Origin: Acanthosepion pharaonis
Taxonomy: Eukaryota; Mollusca; Cephalopoda; Sepiida; Sepiidae
Direction: 5' to 3'
DNA length: 64,000 nt
Assembly (NCBI GenBank): GCA_903632075.3
Contig: CAHIKZ030004732.1
Span: 1,578,501-1,642,500, forward strand
Part shown: positions 31,073 to 43,136 of the stretch, one piece after another
How the letters are laid out: every line of letters begins with the position of its first letter
Position numbering within the stretch: the first letter of the stretch is position 1
Notes under the pieces: model-generated
Seen by the model: the letters and a program-made list of their open reading frames with translations, nothing else
The model's database searches: none
Told to the model about the DNA's origin: nothing
Made by a program: the position numbers and the translations under genes

Positions 31073-34000
31073 GTAGAGGTATTAAAAATTACAAGGTAAT
31101 TTCTCCCCCATTGAATTATTAGTGTTTGATCAGAGGAGAGATCAACTATAGGGCTTCGATCATCCTCGCTTTTTGAGTGTTGCATAGACCACTTTTGCAT
31201 CAGAGGATCGCATTAAAATAGCTTCAGATTGTGTTTTAAGGGCTAGAACATACACACACACACACACAAATAGGAAAGAGTATTAGAAGGTTTATCCTTC
31301 TATTTATTTATATAATAAATAAATATTTGACATTATAATTATTACCAACATACAGAATGTTGTTCATATCTGTTAAGAGATGTTGCACTCACAACCTCTA
31401 ACCGAACAAAAAGCAGTGGCAACTAAAGTTTTCACATGTAAATGATGGGTTATCATTTGTGGAGTAAAAAGAATGAGGGGATATTTTCAGATATATTTAT
31501 ATAATTAATAAATTATTAACAAAAGAGAGAAAACTGGTGAACTGAAAAAGTAAGGAAAACCATAACATTTGTAGGGTTAGCGGTAATGAGTGTGTGTGCG
31601 TGGATGCATACACGTGTGTGTAAGATGCACCATGTGACCGGGTAATTACATGAAAACAGAAGAGAAAACTGGACAAGCCTTTTACCTACCGCATTCTAGA
31701 ACAAAATGAGTGAAAAAAAGGAAGGGGAAGCTTATGGCGTGCTCTTATAATCCAGATATATCGCCACCTAACAAGACGAAGTGGCGGTAATGCCCACAGA
31801 GAAAAAGTTGCATGTTATAATAATGAATATTTTATATTTCTCATTGGAAAAATTAAATTATGACTAATTTATTAGGCTATTCATTTACTAGAGATAATAG
31901 GAAATTCAATTATTATTGCATTGTAAATTAACATTAGGCTTTATTGATGTTTTTCTGTGCATATCTCCCTTCAATGATCTTTTTTTACTCACTTAAAGTC
32001 CATCAAAAAGCTTGTTCGACATTTTAAGGGAGATTTTCGCATAATTATTTTTAATTGGTTTACATCTTATTTTTTTCGTTTTACGTTAGAGCGGAAATTC
32101 TCATAAATAAAATAAAATAGATATTAAAAGTCTCAGATTTACGACCAGGCACATCAATTTTCTTCGAATTTTGCTTATTAGTATTTGATGTTAATAGAAA
32201 TATTGAGTAAATTCTGTTGTATTTTTCCCATTAATAAAATCTAAATTTCTCGTTATTCATTTTTGATGATTGTTGTTGTGTTTACAATGTATGTCGTTTA
32301 ATTAGACTCACTGTGTTTATCGTAAATACTGAATATTTTAAAAGCCAATATAATTGGAAGCTCGATATTGCCAGCGTCCAAATACTTATTTTGTGGCGTG
32401 GCTATATCTGCTCTTTAAGGTTGGATATATTTCCTCTCACCATCCAACACCGTAGCCATTTTGCTAGATTATATTTCAAACGGTATTTTAAGTTTTTGTG
32501 AAATCAAAATATGACGCATAAAAATAAGACGCTTTGTGACTCTTATTGCGCCTGTCTTGGTTTTTTTTTGTTGCTCCTGTTACTTTACTGACATTATTGT
32601 TTTGCTGTATTTGTTGTTTTTTTTATTTTGCTGCTCCATTTATTTGAAGATTTGAATTCATAAATGAATTGTGGAAAATAACTCGAAGAAAAACATAAAA
32701 TATTCAAGCTTTTTTTAAAATCAGATGTCATAGCTATTATTGAAATTTTTCCAATATGAAAATAGACGCAAAGAAAAAAAATAAAGCAAATGCCAAGTTA
32801 TTCGAGGTGAATTAAATCACAAAATAAAAAACCCTTTATTTACAACTAGACTCAGAGATTTACAAATTATAATGCACAAAATATTCGTTTATACGCCTAG
32901 AAAAAGAACAAGGAAAAGTGTAACGTTTAAAAGGTTTACGAGTCAAACAGGAAAATATTCATACTATATTTTACAAGATTTACATGTAAGTCAAGAAGAA
33001 AGAGAAGTGTTCTTGTTGTATAAAAATTTGGAAATGAGGATTCTTAGAATGGCGAAGTGTTTAAATGATAAAGAGTTTGTAATTTTTCTAAAGCATTAGA
33101 AAGGCGCATAGAAATGGTGAGGTCGATTGAAGTGAATAGAAAAGCTGTATCAAAAGTTAGGTAGCAGTTGAATAAAATTGTTGAAATTTGTTTGAAAGGG
33201 TTTTTTTTTCCCTTTTTCGCATAATTGTAGATACCATAGAAAAACTAGCAACAATTTCCTTCTTCTTTTTCGTCCTTTTATCTCTAACCGATTCAGATTT
33301 TCTTCACAAGAAAAGTTTTGAGAAAACTACTCACTGGTTGATCATATAATAATTTTTGGAGACAAATAGGGATCTTTATGTCTTTTCTTTATCGTTTAAC
33401 CTTTAAAATTTTTAACACGTTCTCTTATTGGTTAGAAAATGTTCTTAGGGCGAGAAAAACGTTTACGTGGATTCTTTTCAGTAAATTTTGTCTTTTGAGA
33501 TACTTTGCTTTGATAAATATAATAATGGTTAAATCTATATGGCTCGCATATGGCCCATATGGAATCCAAAATCGTTAAGCCAATCGTCCACACCCACAAT
33601 ACGTCCAAGGCTTTATTTTCAAAAAGTCACTAATTTTCAAATTATGTTATATTTCCTTCATTTGATTTCATTATGTCACTATGGAATCTCCAAAAAAAAA
33701 CAGAATCACCTTTATGTAAGATTGCTATCTGTTGTTCAGTTGCTTCACTTTTCGTTGAATTATATATCGTCACATACAAGCTTAATGTTGGTAATACACT
33801 CACAATTTATTTTTGCACAACAGTAAAACAATAAAATAAATCTAAACTCACCTTTTATTTTGAGGATGTAAATATGAACAACTTGCTCATTGACTAAAAT
33901 TAAGCACATAATGCTGATGACATGTGAATCTATAAAGGTTCAAAACACGAATGAACAAGCTCTTTATATTTACTCTCCACGACAGCATGAACAGAAACGG

Positions 34001-34857
34001 ACAAAAAAACTATGGAAAACTGTTACTACAGGACGGTTGATAAATACAAGACTTCAACATTTTTTTTATTTCCTTTTATTCCCTTGTTTTAATTAATGCT
34101 TATAAAGCACATAAGGCTGTTATATTCTTTTTCACTAGCACTCAGTTCAAGCGAACTAACTTCGTTGTCCGAATACTGCATTAATTCCTCACAGCTTCTT
34201 CTAACACACACACACAAAAAAAAAAACATTATTTCATCTGGCTTTCTCAACAATAATCTATTTTCTCTGTTTCTCTTAACTGATTAGTTATCTCGATTAG
34301 ACACGCCTCCCTAAAAACATTTAGTTTTTATTAAAGTCTTTTCGTGTGAAGGGCAATATTGCATATAACAACATTTACTATGTTTCTTGCCATTTCTCTG
34401 TCGACAGGCAACTACACAACTCGATGGCTTATCACCAATCAAAACATTACAAATCTTCATGAAGTTCGACATAACAAACACCTTCATCATCCGACCAGTT
34501 TTTCAGCAACTTTTAGATTTTTTTCACATATGAACTTGAAAGAAACGTATTATACAAACAGACCTCACCATCCATCAATCAAGTCATGTCGTACGTACAT
34601 AAAACATATTTTTCCCGCGAATACTTTTACTGATACTTTTCAGCAATTCTACATTTTTTCTTTAGGTTTTATTTCGCCCGATTTATAACAAAGATTCTAT
34701 TTCGCGCACAAAGAAATAAAACAAAATAAAAAAAAAATAAAACCAAAAACAGTCGATCCGTATGTTTCTGGAGAATAATGCTTTCAAGGCAAACGTTTTT
34801 TGTAAGTAAAATATAAGTAAAATTATCAATACTAAGAAATAGAGTATTAATAATTCG
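31073..34857. other. No gene seen; long AT-rich spacer
   Basis: A short CA tract lies at 31253-31267 and a GT-rich patch near 31590-31622. Open frames at 32313, 32872, 33378, 33539, 33890 and 34359 have no recognised domain. I saw no repeat partner elsewhere in the window for most of this span. Confidence 0.5.
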
Positions 34858-35200
34858 CCTATCGTTCGGTTCACACTCTTCCTCTGTCTTGTGAACAGGA
34901 GTAGAGATTTATCTCTTTTTGCCTGTTTAGGATTGAGTTTTCGGTTCCTTCTAAAGTCTACTTAAACTCCATACTTCTAACGTCTCTGCCTAAATTCAGA
35001 AGTTTTATTTTTTTTTATTTATTCATTTATTTATGTTTTCCTCAATAGGAATAGATAGGTTCGTTCATTGTCCGGTTCACACTCCTTCCTGGTCTTTTGT
35101 ACAAGAGTACAGGTTCATCCCTTGTTTCCAGTTTAAGATTTTTTCACTTCAAGTAACCCTTTGCATCTTAGTGGCATTATCGCCTTGCTTGAATTGAAAT
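34858..35200 (+). repeat. SINE family B, one full and one partial copy head to tail
   Basis: 34858-34970 holds a partial copy (CGGTTCACACTCTTCC ... CTTCTAAAGTCTACTT). 34975-35200 holds a full one beginning TTCTAACGTCTCTGCCTAA and ending TTGCATCTTAGTGGCATTAT-CGCCTTGCTTG. Both match 4375-4625. Confidence 0.7.
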
Positions 35201-35239
35201 GATTAAAAAAAAAAGAGATAAGTGAACAAATAAAATAAA

Positions 35240-35420
35240 TCGTTCAACTTTATTTTCCTAACTCAGAGTTTCGTAGAAAGGAGTGTATCTTCTGTCATCC
35301 TGATTCCTGTTCTTTTATTGTCCTTTCTTCTCACTAATCTCTTTTCAGTTTCTTTTTCTCTCAGAAACAACTTGCGTCTTAGTGGCATCATCTCCTTGCT
35401 GCGGGTGAAAAGACTAAAAA
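35240..35420 (+). repeat. Further LINE/SINE tail copy
   Basis: Ends TTGCGTCTTAGTGGCATCAT-CTCCTTGCTG, the tail common to SINE B and the LINE. The upstream part (TTCCTGTTC, GTCCTTTC) is too diverged to assign. Confidence 0.5.
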
Positions 35421-35464
35421 AATATTACATTTATTTACAGATAACATATAGTATTTTTAAATCA

Positions 35465-35755
35465 TTTCACCCCAAGTAAGGCAATAAAGCCACTAAGGCA
35501 CAAGTAGTGTGAAAGAATAAGAAAAAGAAAAACATTATTAAGGAGCGAGAACAATAAAAGATATCGATAGATATTGCATTTAATTTTTTGAAAATCAAAG
35601 TTGACTGGAAAGTAAAAAGCCAGAAGAGAGCTCCATTAGCGAGAAATACGAGAGAAGAAACTATTAGCATAGAACTTACGGTTACACCTTGTCATTCCAA
35701 CTGTAAAATTATGAGACCTTGCTGCCGATCTAGTACTGCACTTAAATTCATAAAA
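35465..35755 (-). pseudogene. LINE 3' end, C-terminal ORF2 remnant, second copy
   Basis: Antisense like 1030-1370, with the same blocks in the same order (plus strand CCCCAAGTAAGGCAATAAAG, GCCACTAAGGC, GATATTGCATTTAA, TCCATTAGCGAGAAATACGA, GATCTAGTACTGCACTTAAA). It is decayed and 5'-truncated. Confidence 0.7.
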
Positions 35756-37195
35756 TGTAGATAGCATAGAGTAAAATACATCAGAACAATTACCATGAAA
35801 GTATTTATAGAAAAGATAAAGGGAAGTATTAATTAACTATCTAATCTCTCTGACGAGCGGACGCCATTTCTGTGAAATTTCGGGAAGACAAGTTTGAATA
35901 TTCTATTTCTTTACCATATCTTTATTTACAAAGATATTGATCTCACTTAATGTACTTTTTATTTCTTATGTATTTTGCAACAAAGCAAACATTGATTGAA
36001 AATTAATGTAAATTATAATTTTCATTTTACTTTGTGTCTATTTTATCTTTCTGATTGTTCATTATTTGCTTCCGTAAATAACCGAATTGATAACAAATAA
36101 ATATTAACAAATACTGGGTTTCCCACATACTAATGCATAAAACGCGCCTATAATTTGAAAAGGAATATTAAAGAAAAAACTAATATCGGTTTTTATATTT
36201 TATTTTGATTTGTAATCATAATTTAATAATTTATAATCATAGATATTTTATTCGTGTGTCATCAAGGAATTAGTGTGTCATCAGGGATGTTTATGTGTTA
36301 CGGTAATTAATGTTGATTTTTGAAGGAATCATATAAAATCTAGTACCTTATATAGCGACAAAATGTCCTGAAATAAGAGTTAACACCTAACTGGTTATAA
36401 TTTAGCAATATTAGAATACGTATTGATTTCAAAGTGTTGAAACGAATTGACCATATTTTAAACGACTGGAGTTGGCCGAGTGAAATATTTTCATTTTCTT
36501 ACTCCAAACATCAAGTGACCTTCTGCTTAGAGAATATAAAATTCAGATTTGAAATTGATATTAATTGTCTTCTCATAGAAAGCATTAACAAAAATCAACC
36601 AGTAACAGGAAATATAGTGTCTTTTATTAGAATTAATTTAAATCTCTGCATACAAAACCTAAATGAGAACATTTATTAGTGAAAATCAAAAATGTCTGCC
36701 GGTATTTTTAATGAAATAGGATTTGAAAATCTGCTTGCCAGATTAAAAACAATGTTTTCATAACGTGTGCTAATTTAAGAAGAAAGATGCAATTCACTAG
36801 GGCACTAATTAAATTAAATGGTCCGTCCGTAAAAAAGGGAAGAAATTTAAAGAATTACACTTGTATTAGACCTTCTACCTACTTTAAAAAAATCAATATC
36901 GTAGGTAGAGCAACCTCACATGAAGGCTAAGCTACCAAAATTCTCCTCCACACCCCACACCTCCACACCCCACAAAAAGGAGTAAGAATTAAATATAATA
37001 ATGACTCTTAAAATTGGCTCTTTTTGAATATCAAATTTTGACTATTGCAGAAAGAAACAATTGTCAAAATCTTTTTAACATCAAAGTAATAAGTAAACTT
37101 TTTTATACGAAGTTTACTTCTACTCTTAAAGGAGGTCATGATGGAGTAGAAAATTCATCTTTATTTTATTTTATTATTAATTTTTAAAAATATTT
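35756..37195. other. No gene seen
   Basis: The open frame at 36434-36679 (81 codons) has no recognisable domain, and its coding status is unsupported. Confidence 0.45.
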
Positions 37196-37300
37196 TACTT
37201 ACAAGCAATGCGATAACGCCACTAAGATGCAAGGTGCCACTGGGAGTGAAACAAGGGACGAACCTCTACTCCTGTTCAATAGACCGGGGAGAGAGTATAA
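37196..37300 (-). repeat. SINE family B fragment (antisense)
   Basis: The plus strand reads CAATGCGATAACGCCACTAA, GATGCAAGGTGCCACT and GACGAACCTCTACTCCTG, the reverse complement of the SINE B 3' half. Confidence 0.65.
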
Positions 37301-37519
37301 AATTCAATGGATAACATTGAGAAGACATTTTTAGCGTAGAAGGATTTTTGTTTTCGAATTTTTGGAAAAGTTTTCCATGTTCTTATTTCTGTTCTTTTCT
37401 GCAATAATCTTTCCAGTTAAAGAATTTCTGCCAGTAATTATCAAACGGAAACATGAGACGACAACTCATAAACGATGTGAAAGAAAATTCAGAGCCCCAA
37501 TAAAAGTTCTTAAATATAT

Positions 37520-37521
37520 GT

Positions 37522-37573
<52 letters not shown>

Positions 37574-38190
37574 GAGGAGAGAGAGGGAGGGAGAGATACT
37601 GATACGGAAGGAGAAAAAAGCGTGTGTAAAAAAGGAATAAAAGGTGTGTGTATGTGTATGTGTGAGAGAGAAAAGAGAACAGAAGATGTGTGTGAGACAT
37701 GAAATACGTGTGCGAGAGAGAGAATTTATGCATGAGAGAGAGAGAGAGAGATAGAGAGAGAGTGAGAGAGAGAGGGGGGAAAGAGAGACAATATGAAAAA
37801 AAGAGAATGTGTGTGTAGGAGAGAATGTATGTTTATGAAAGAGGGAGGGAATATGTCTTTAGGATAGAGAATGTATCTACGAAAGAGAAAATGTGTGAGA
37901 GAAAAAGTGTGTGAGAGAGAAAAAGAGGGAGATAAGGTATCTGTAAGAGAGAATGACGGAAAGAGTGCAAGAGAGAATTTATGTGAGAGACGACTGGAAG
38001 GTGTATGTGAGAGAGTGGGAATCTGCGTGTGAGAGAGAATGAATGTATGAGAGAGAGGCCATGTGTAAGTGACATAATGTGTGTATAAGAGAGGGAATGT
38101 GCGCAAGAGAGAGAATGTATGTGTGAAAGAGAGAATATGTATGAGAGAGAGGATATGAATGTGTAAGAGAGAGAGAGAGAGAGAGAGAGG
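37520..38190. repeat. Long purine-rich degenerate microsatellite (GA, GTGTGAGA)
   Basis: Starts and ends with clean GA runs (37526-37562, 38166-38188). Between them short GTGTGAGAGAGAATG-like words recur for over 600 bases. Open frames on either strand translate only the repeat. Confidence 0.9.
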
Positions 38191-38437
38191 AGGGAACATT
38201 ATTTCCCCTTTTTGCCTGTTTTAAAAAAAGTCAAGCAAAAAATGGCAACATGCAATCATATCTTGATTTAAATATTTTTACAGATTCGTAATATCCATAA
38301 ATAAGAGTACGATACGAGAAGAGAAATAAATTGTACATTTTCAGAGCAAAAGTCGGTCGTTTTCATTGCAGATTCTTTCTAAACGCATCCACTACTTGTA
38401 TTTCTGTACTGGCAATATATTCAATCGTCAATGAATA
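38191..38437. other. No feature seen
   Basis: Spacer before the mariner end. Confidence 0.4.
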
Positions 38438-39064
38438 TACGAGGGCTGGCTGAAAACTTCGTAGGTTGACAATGAAGGAGTGATACATTTGTGAAATCTT
38501 GCATGCATTAATTTCAACTCTTCTTATTAATAATTGGATCGTTTCTTTCCAGGTAAACATCTCACTGCCTAAAGAAAACTTCAAAGGTAACTAGTAGCAA
38601 TTTACTTGAAAATGGAGACAATTTGGCATCGTGGTGTTATCAAGTTTCTGCAGAAAAAGGTTTAAACCCCAAGGACATTGGTACCGATATGGTTGCTACA
38701 TTAGGAGATGGCACTCTAGCTTTATCAACTGTGCAAAAGTTGGTAGCTGAATTTAGGAGGGGAAGGTAGATTCTTGAAGGTGACCAAAGGTCAGGATGGC
38801 CTGTAAAACACTGAAATGCTATTAGCATATCCTGTGAGTTGCGAATATTCTACACAATGAACGTGGCACAATGAAGGTTTCTGCATAGTAGATGCCACGT
38901 CATCTGACACCCGATCAGCTGATCACACCACCAGAAAAAAACTGACATTGTTTGAGGCAAATCCAACTGGTCTCTGAACTTTTACTAACCCAGGATGAGT
39001 ATTGGGCTCATCACTTTGAACCAGAGAAAACGTGACAATCCATGCAACGGAACACCTCATCTAG

Positions 39065-39065
<1 letters not shown>
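38438..39065 (+). pseudogene. mariner-type transposase pseudogene with left terminal repeat
   Basis: A TA followed by CGAGGGCTGGCTGAAAACTT (38440) has the form of a mariner terminal inverted repeat next to its TA target. From 38612 the reading gives GVIKFLQKKGLNPKDIGTDM, then LALSTVQKLVAEFRRGR, a stop, then LEGDQRSGWPV. This is the N-terminal helix-turn-helix DNA-binding part. Further on are decayed segments, KKLTLFEANPTG and QDEYWAHHFEP (about 38991-39023), the first catalytic-Asp motif. The copy ends near 39065 at an ATC microsatellite. The remaining catalytic motifs and the right repeat are missing. Confidence 0.85.

Positions 39066-39112
<47 letters not shown>
39066..39112. repeat. Microsatellite (ATC)n
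   Basis: Uninterrupted ATC run that truncates the mariner copy. Confidence 0.97.
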
Positions 39113-39115
<3 letters not shown>

Positions 39116-40139
39116 TAGCTCCCTGATTCTGGGAACTCATGTTGTTAATATTTGTGTTACAAATTATTCATTTTCTGAGCTAATTCTTTTTTTTTTTTTT
39201 CGTCAATGTTCAATTGATTCGTCGGTACGTTCCATAGACCTCACAACTTCAGATGCCTTCCTGTGAGGGATCACGAAAGACCTTATTTATCGTTAGAAAC
39301 TGAAATTTGAGGAAATTGATAATCTGCGATTCTGCGTTCCACTTTGTGTCTGCTCGGATGCAATTGTGCGTTAGTGGGCTACTTTGGACATTGCAAGTAA
39401 AATATCTTGTTACAAACTCTTAATAATATAATTCTCTTAATAATATTCCCCTAAATAGTTAGATAAACATTTCTTACATTGATTTCCACCATCTTGTACA
39501 CAGTAATACAAATAGTAAACAAACAATTGACAGCCTTATAAAACATGAATTTGGTCCGATCGTGTCTGTTATTTTGATTTATCTATCAACGCTCCAATTA
39601 CCAAGGAAAAAATAAACCACTCAAAAACCTCATAGACAATTTATCTACCTGACCTCACCACTAAGGTGTGATGTGACTAACGCGTACATATATGGGCCTA
39701 AAACAAAAACTGCCAATCCTCGTCACCACGGTCACGCTGGCATCAATATTACAACAACACGGCCTTTCTTCGTGCAATGAGGAACGTGCTGTAGTTGGGT
39801 TGGAATCCTTGGGACCAGGTACCTTCATCCATAAAATGTGAACAGATACTACGCACTGATCCAGACCCGAAGGCCGATTGTATAATCACTAGAAGGGAAC
39901 AGACAAGAAGTAACACGGAATGTGCATGCCAAGCTCAATGGGAAATAACTTTTCTAACTATGAAGCATTGTCTATGGACAGACGAACAAACCATAATGCT
40001 GACATTATGTACTTTGATTTAAATTCAATTCAACAACATGAGCCTTAAGTGCTAAAGTCATTACTCTAACCAGTGATCTACACTGCATACACTTATGATC
40101 GTCTATAGAAATTGTTACTGTAAAATATATGCTGGATAC
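39113..40139. other. No gene seen
   Basis: The frame at 39795-40022 (75 codons) and the surrounding, slightly GC-richer 39640-40000 may be a dispersed repeat. I recognise no domain. Confidence 0.45.
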
Positions 40140-40510
40140 CTTCAGGATGTGGGCGATTATGGCTTTCTACAACTTCTTATCCTTTGTTGCTCTAAATAAT
40201 ATTTGACTTCTTACTATTCCCTTCCAGTCCCTGTTCCGCCATCGAGTTACATAAGTAAATTATTCGCTGTTTCTCTATGTCCCACTTGGCTTGAATATTC
40301 CTGTGAATATCAAATTCTCCAAGCCTAATTTCCACATTATAACTGTCTCTTTCAGATTGCAATTATAAGCGTCCTTTTTGTTCCCTATTTTCCTTAAAAA
40401 TTTCTCTTTGCTCACATGTTCCCTCTATGGCATTCTCAACAACTTTCCATAGAACTAGATCACGTCTATTCTTCAACTGTGAGGAAATTGTTTAGCATTC
40501 ACTGTGATAG
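40140..40510 (-). pseudogene. RTE-type LINE C-terminal fragment (antisense)
   Basis: Same order of words as 45010-45420: CTGTTCCGCCATC, GTGAATATCAAATTCTCCAA, TCCTTTTTGTTCCCTATTTT, CTCACATGTTCCCTCTATGG, ACTGTGAGGAAATT. It is decayed beyond a usable reading frame. Confidence 0.6.
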
Positions 40511-41032
40511 AGGAGGATTGCTAGTAATAGCAATCCTAGCAGTTCAGCAATGTTTTTAACGTGATTTTTCCTTTTCTTAATACTTTGCTTTGCTTTTGTA
40601 AGACATCTTTCGCTATACAAATGTACCTCTCCATTTCTGTGTCACATTTTCTGTTGTCTGCTAAAACATTTCTCTGATTTTTAATTCCTGTACATATTTG
40701 GTGAAATGAAAAGCACCATTTAAAAGAGTGCGTCATTTATTTGTTCTAAACTTAAATTAGTTCCTGTAAGCTTTAAACATTCTGTAATGAATCTTTAACA
40801 ACATTGCTGCATCAATTCCGGTTCCGTTGAGAAAGAAGCCCAAATGCCTGGACACTTTCTTTATTATTATTCCCGTGGTTTGTTTGCATGATAAATGGAC
40901 TGAGAACAAAGCCGAGAAACAATAAAACATTTATTTTCCCTTTACTTAGTTATGAGTTCAGATCAAAGAGAAATATCAAACTAATTGATGGTTTTCCTTA
41001 ATTATTTTGATTATTCAATATCTTATTATAGA

Positions 41033-41405
41033 AAGGTGAAGTCATTTTTAATAGCTTGTATTAATGGTATGCTAAAACATAAACGGGAAAGGTGATATCA
41101 CAAGAATTATATTTTCTAAGTTATATCAAGTAAAAATATTTTCAAACTATATGGTATGAAAATATTTCAAATAACTGGAATTTTTATCAAACACAAGTAG
41201 GATTAAGATCAAATATTTATAATAAGGTGAAGTCATTGTTAATAGTTTTTGTCAATGGTATGCCAAAAAATATACCGAGAAGGGTTATAACCACAATTAT
41301 TATATTTTCTAAGTTACATTAAGTAAAAATATTTTCAAATTATGACATAGTATGACAACTTTGGAAGTTTTAATCTAACCCAAGTAAGATTAAGAAGATC
41401 AAGAT
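41033..41405. repeat. Tandem duplication, unit about 190 bp
   Basis: The segment starting AAGGTGAAGTCATT occurs at 41033 and 41224. Both copies contain ATTATATTTTCTAAGTTA and AAGTAAAAATATTTTCAAA. Two copies only. Confidence 0.85.
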
Positions 41406-41465
41406 CTTGGCATTGTAATAATTTCCCTCATTAATAAAATATAATAGAAATGGTTTATCCTTTTA

Positions 41466-41489
41466 ATATATCCTCTGAAGAGGATATAT
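41466..41489. repeat. Perfect short hairpin
   Basis: ATATATCCTCT, GA, AGAGGATATAT: 11-base arms with a 2-base centre. Confidence 0.8.
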
Positions 41490-42854
41490 ATACAATCAGA
41501 ATTAGAAAAGTATATAAAACATCGAAAAATATGATGGCATTATGTTACTAAGTTTGTTACGGAAGTCCATTTTGTAGCGGCGTTGTCCTGTTCTTTGAAC
41601 TGAGATATTTTATTATTTTGGACGGAGATTCAAATTTATGTGATATATTGTTGTTGATGCATTATTGTGGACATATATGTTTTTTTTTAATAGGAGATAG
41701 TGTGCTGTGCTGTATGCTATCCGTGGTTCGCCTGGGGGCTAAGAAGCTCCCCTGGAGGAGAAACAAGATACGTTCTTGTCCCTACGGCATCCTATGGAAG
41801 AGAAAGGGATTTCTTTCCTTTTATACGGTTTTATACAATATCATCTAATGTGATTAGCAGTACCCTGACAGACAACATGGGGTAATTCTACAACATAACT
41901 TGATATAGACCAAGCCAAGTAAAATGACTCTAATTTAAAAGCAAAGGCAAAAAATAACGACATTGAATTGTGATAATCATATTTTAAGAATAAAAAATAT
42001 CATAGCAATACAGATAAATGTACTTATTTTTTATACTTATATATGCTACTCTCAGAGAATAAAACATAAGTGTTGTAGAGAATCGGAAGAGTAGAAAAAT
42101 AATTACAGATTATATTCCACTTTATTGTCGATGCTTCCGTGGCTGCAGTGGTTAAAGCGACGTTCATGAATGTCTTAACGGAAGTTTTGCACTGTTTGCG
42201 TTAGCGGACACTGGATATAACGACCCAGAGTATTTTGATAAAAGGCAACAAAAAGATGTTATGAAATAATGATAGCAACATGTGTTTGATAGTAAAGGGT
42301 TAATTAAAGTCGGGACGAGGACAGAGAGGATCTTTCGTAATGTTGAATTCTAATTAGGATACGTTTTTGTTCCATAAAATTGGACGCCTTGAAAAAAGAA
42401 AAGAAAAAGAAAGCCTGAGATTTATCCTATCTCAGTTTATGCAGATTATATTTTTCTGAAATTAGAATTGTACCGATGAAACTTGACGCATTCTGTTGAA
42501 ATTGGCTCTCAAAGTGCGTAGTTTTGTTCCCCATTTTCAATATAGTTTCCTTTTCTTTCTCTTCGATATTTGTCCCCTACTGTTATATATTGTTTAAAAG
42601 TTGCTATATTTATAAGGAAAAGTGCTCAGTATTGGAGAGACGGCTTTTATAGATATGGTGACTGTTATTTTCACGCCTTAATGCGATATATATTGGCTCC
42701 TGAAATATCAATTTCAGTTGAGCTCTCTGAGGACGAGGTTGGTAAACAGTGACTATTATAGCTATATAGCGAGACTCTTCGCAGATGCGAATTGAGTCAC
42801 TGTCGGTCACTGGGCGTGTTTCTAAAAATAAATACGCTAAAAATCCACTTTCAT
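41490..42854. other. No gene seen
   Basis: Open frames at 41618-41885 and 42570-42810 have no recognisable domain. A weak A-box-like TGGCTGCAGTGGTTAAAGC lies at about 42140, with no convincing B box. Confidence 0.45.
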
Positions 42855-42990
42855 CTCTGCCGACGGCTTAATGGTTAGAATCTCCGATTGACACCAATTC
42901 AGTCGGGTTTCGATCCTAGCTAGAGGCAACCAGATGTCTAGCCACACTGATGAGCTGTGAAACAGCGAAACAGTCTGTCTGTGGATGACG
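42855..42990 (+). repeat. tRNA-derived SINE carrying a hammerhead ribozyme
   Basis: A-box-like GGCTTAATGGTTAGAAT (about 42866-42882) and B-box GGGTTTCGATCCTAG (about 42905-42919) form a tRNA-type RNA polymerase III promoter. The hammerhead fold lies 20-30 bases downstream at 42942-42984. A long TA tract begins at 42991 and truncates or ends the element. Confidence 0.8.
42942..42984 (+). ncRNA. Hammerhead ribozyme, type I topology
   Basis: All invariant core parts are present in order. Stem I left strand CCACA (42942-42946); core CTGATGA (42947-42953); stem II GCTG/CAGC (42954-42957 with 42963-42966) closed by loop TGAAA; core GAAA (42967-42970); stem III ACA/TGT (42970-42972 with 42976-42978) with loop GTC; cleavage-site C at 42979; stem I right strand TGTGG (42980-42984). 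Stems I and II pair perfectly. The predicted self-cleavage is just 3' of 42979. Short stem III is typical of hammerheads in animal retroelements (family knowledge). Activity has not been shown. Confidence 0.85.

Positions 42991-43050
<60 letters not shown>
42991..43050. repeat. Microsatellite (TA)n
   Basis: Uninterrupted TA run directly after the hammerhead SINE. Confidence 0.97.
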
Positions 43051-43052
<2 letters not shown>

Positions 43053-43136
43053 AAGTATAGGATTGGTGTATACGGAATAAATTCCAATAAAATACTATTC
43101 TTAAAAGAGTGCTCAATACAGAGTAGAGCAAATATA

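Noticed and set aside
32872..33099. 75-codon Lys/Arg-rich plus-strand open frame
   Set aside because: No recognisable domain or neighbouring exon signals.
36434..36679. 81-codon plus-strand open frame
   Set aside because: No recognisable domain, no splice or context support, and AT-rich DNA gives such frames by chance.
37383..38199. Long Ser/Leu/His-rich minus-strand open frames
   Set aside because: Translation of the purine-rich microsatellite.
41475..41510. CTGAAGA core as a third hammerhead
   Set aside because: No GAAA core follows at a workable distance; the sequence is a simple palindrome.
42130..42240. tRNA-like A box near 42140
   Set aside because: No B box at the right spacing.
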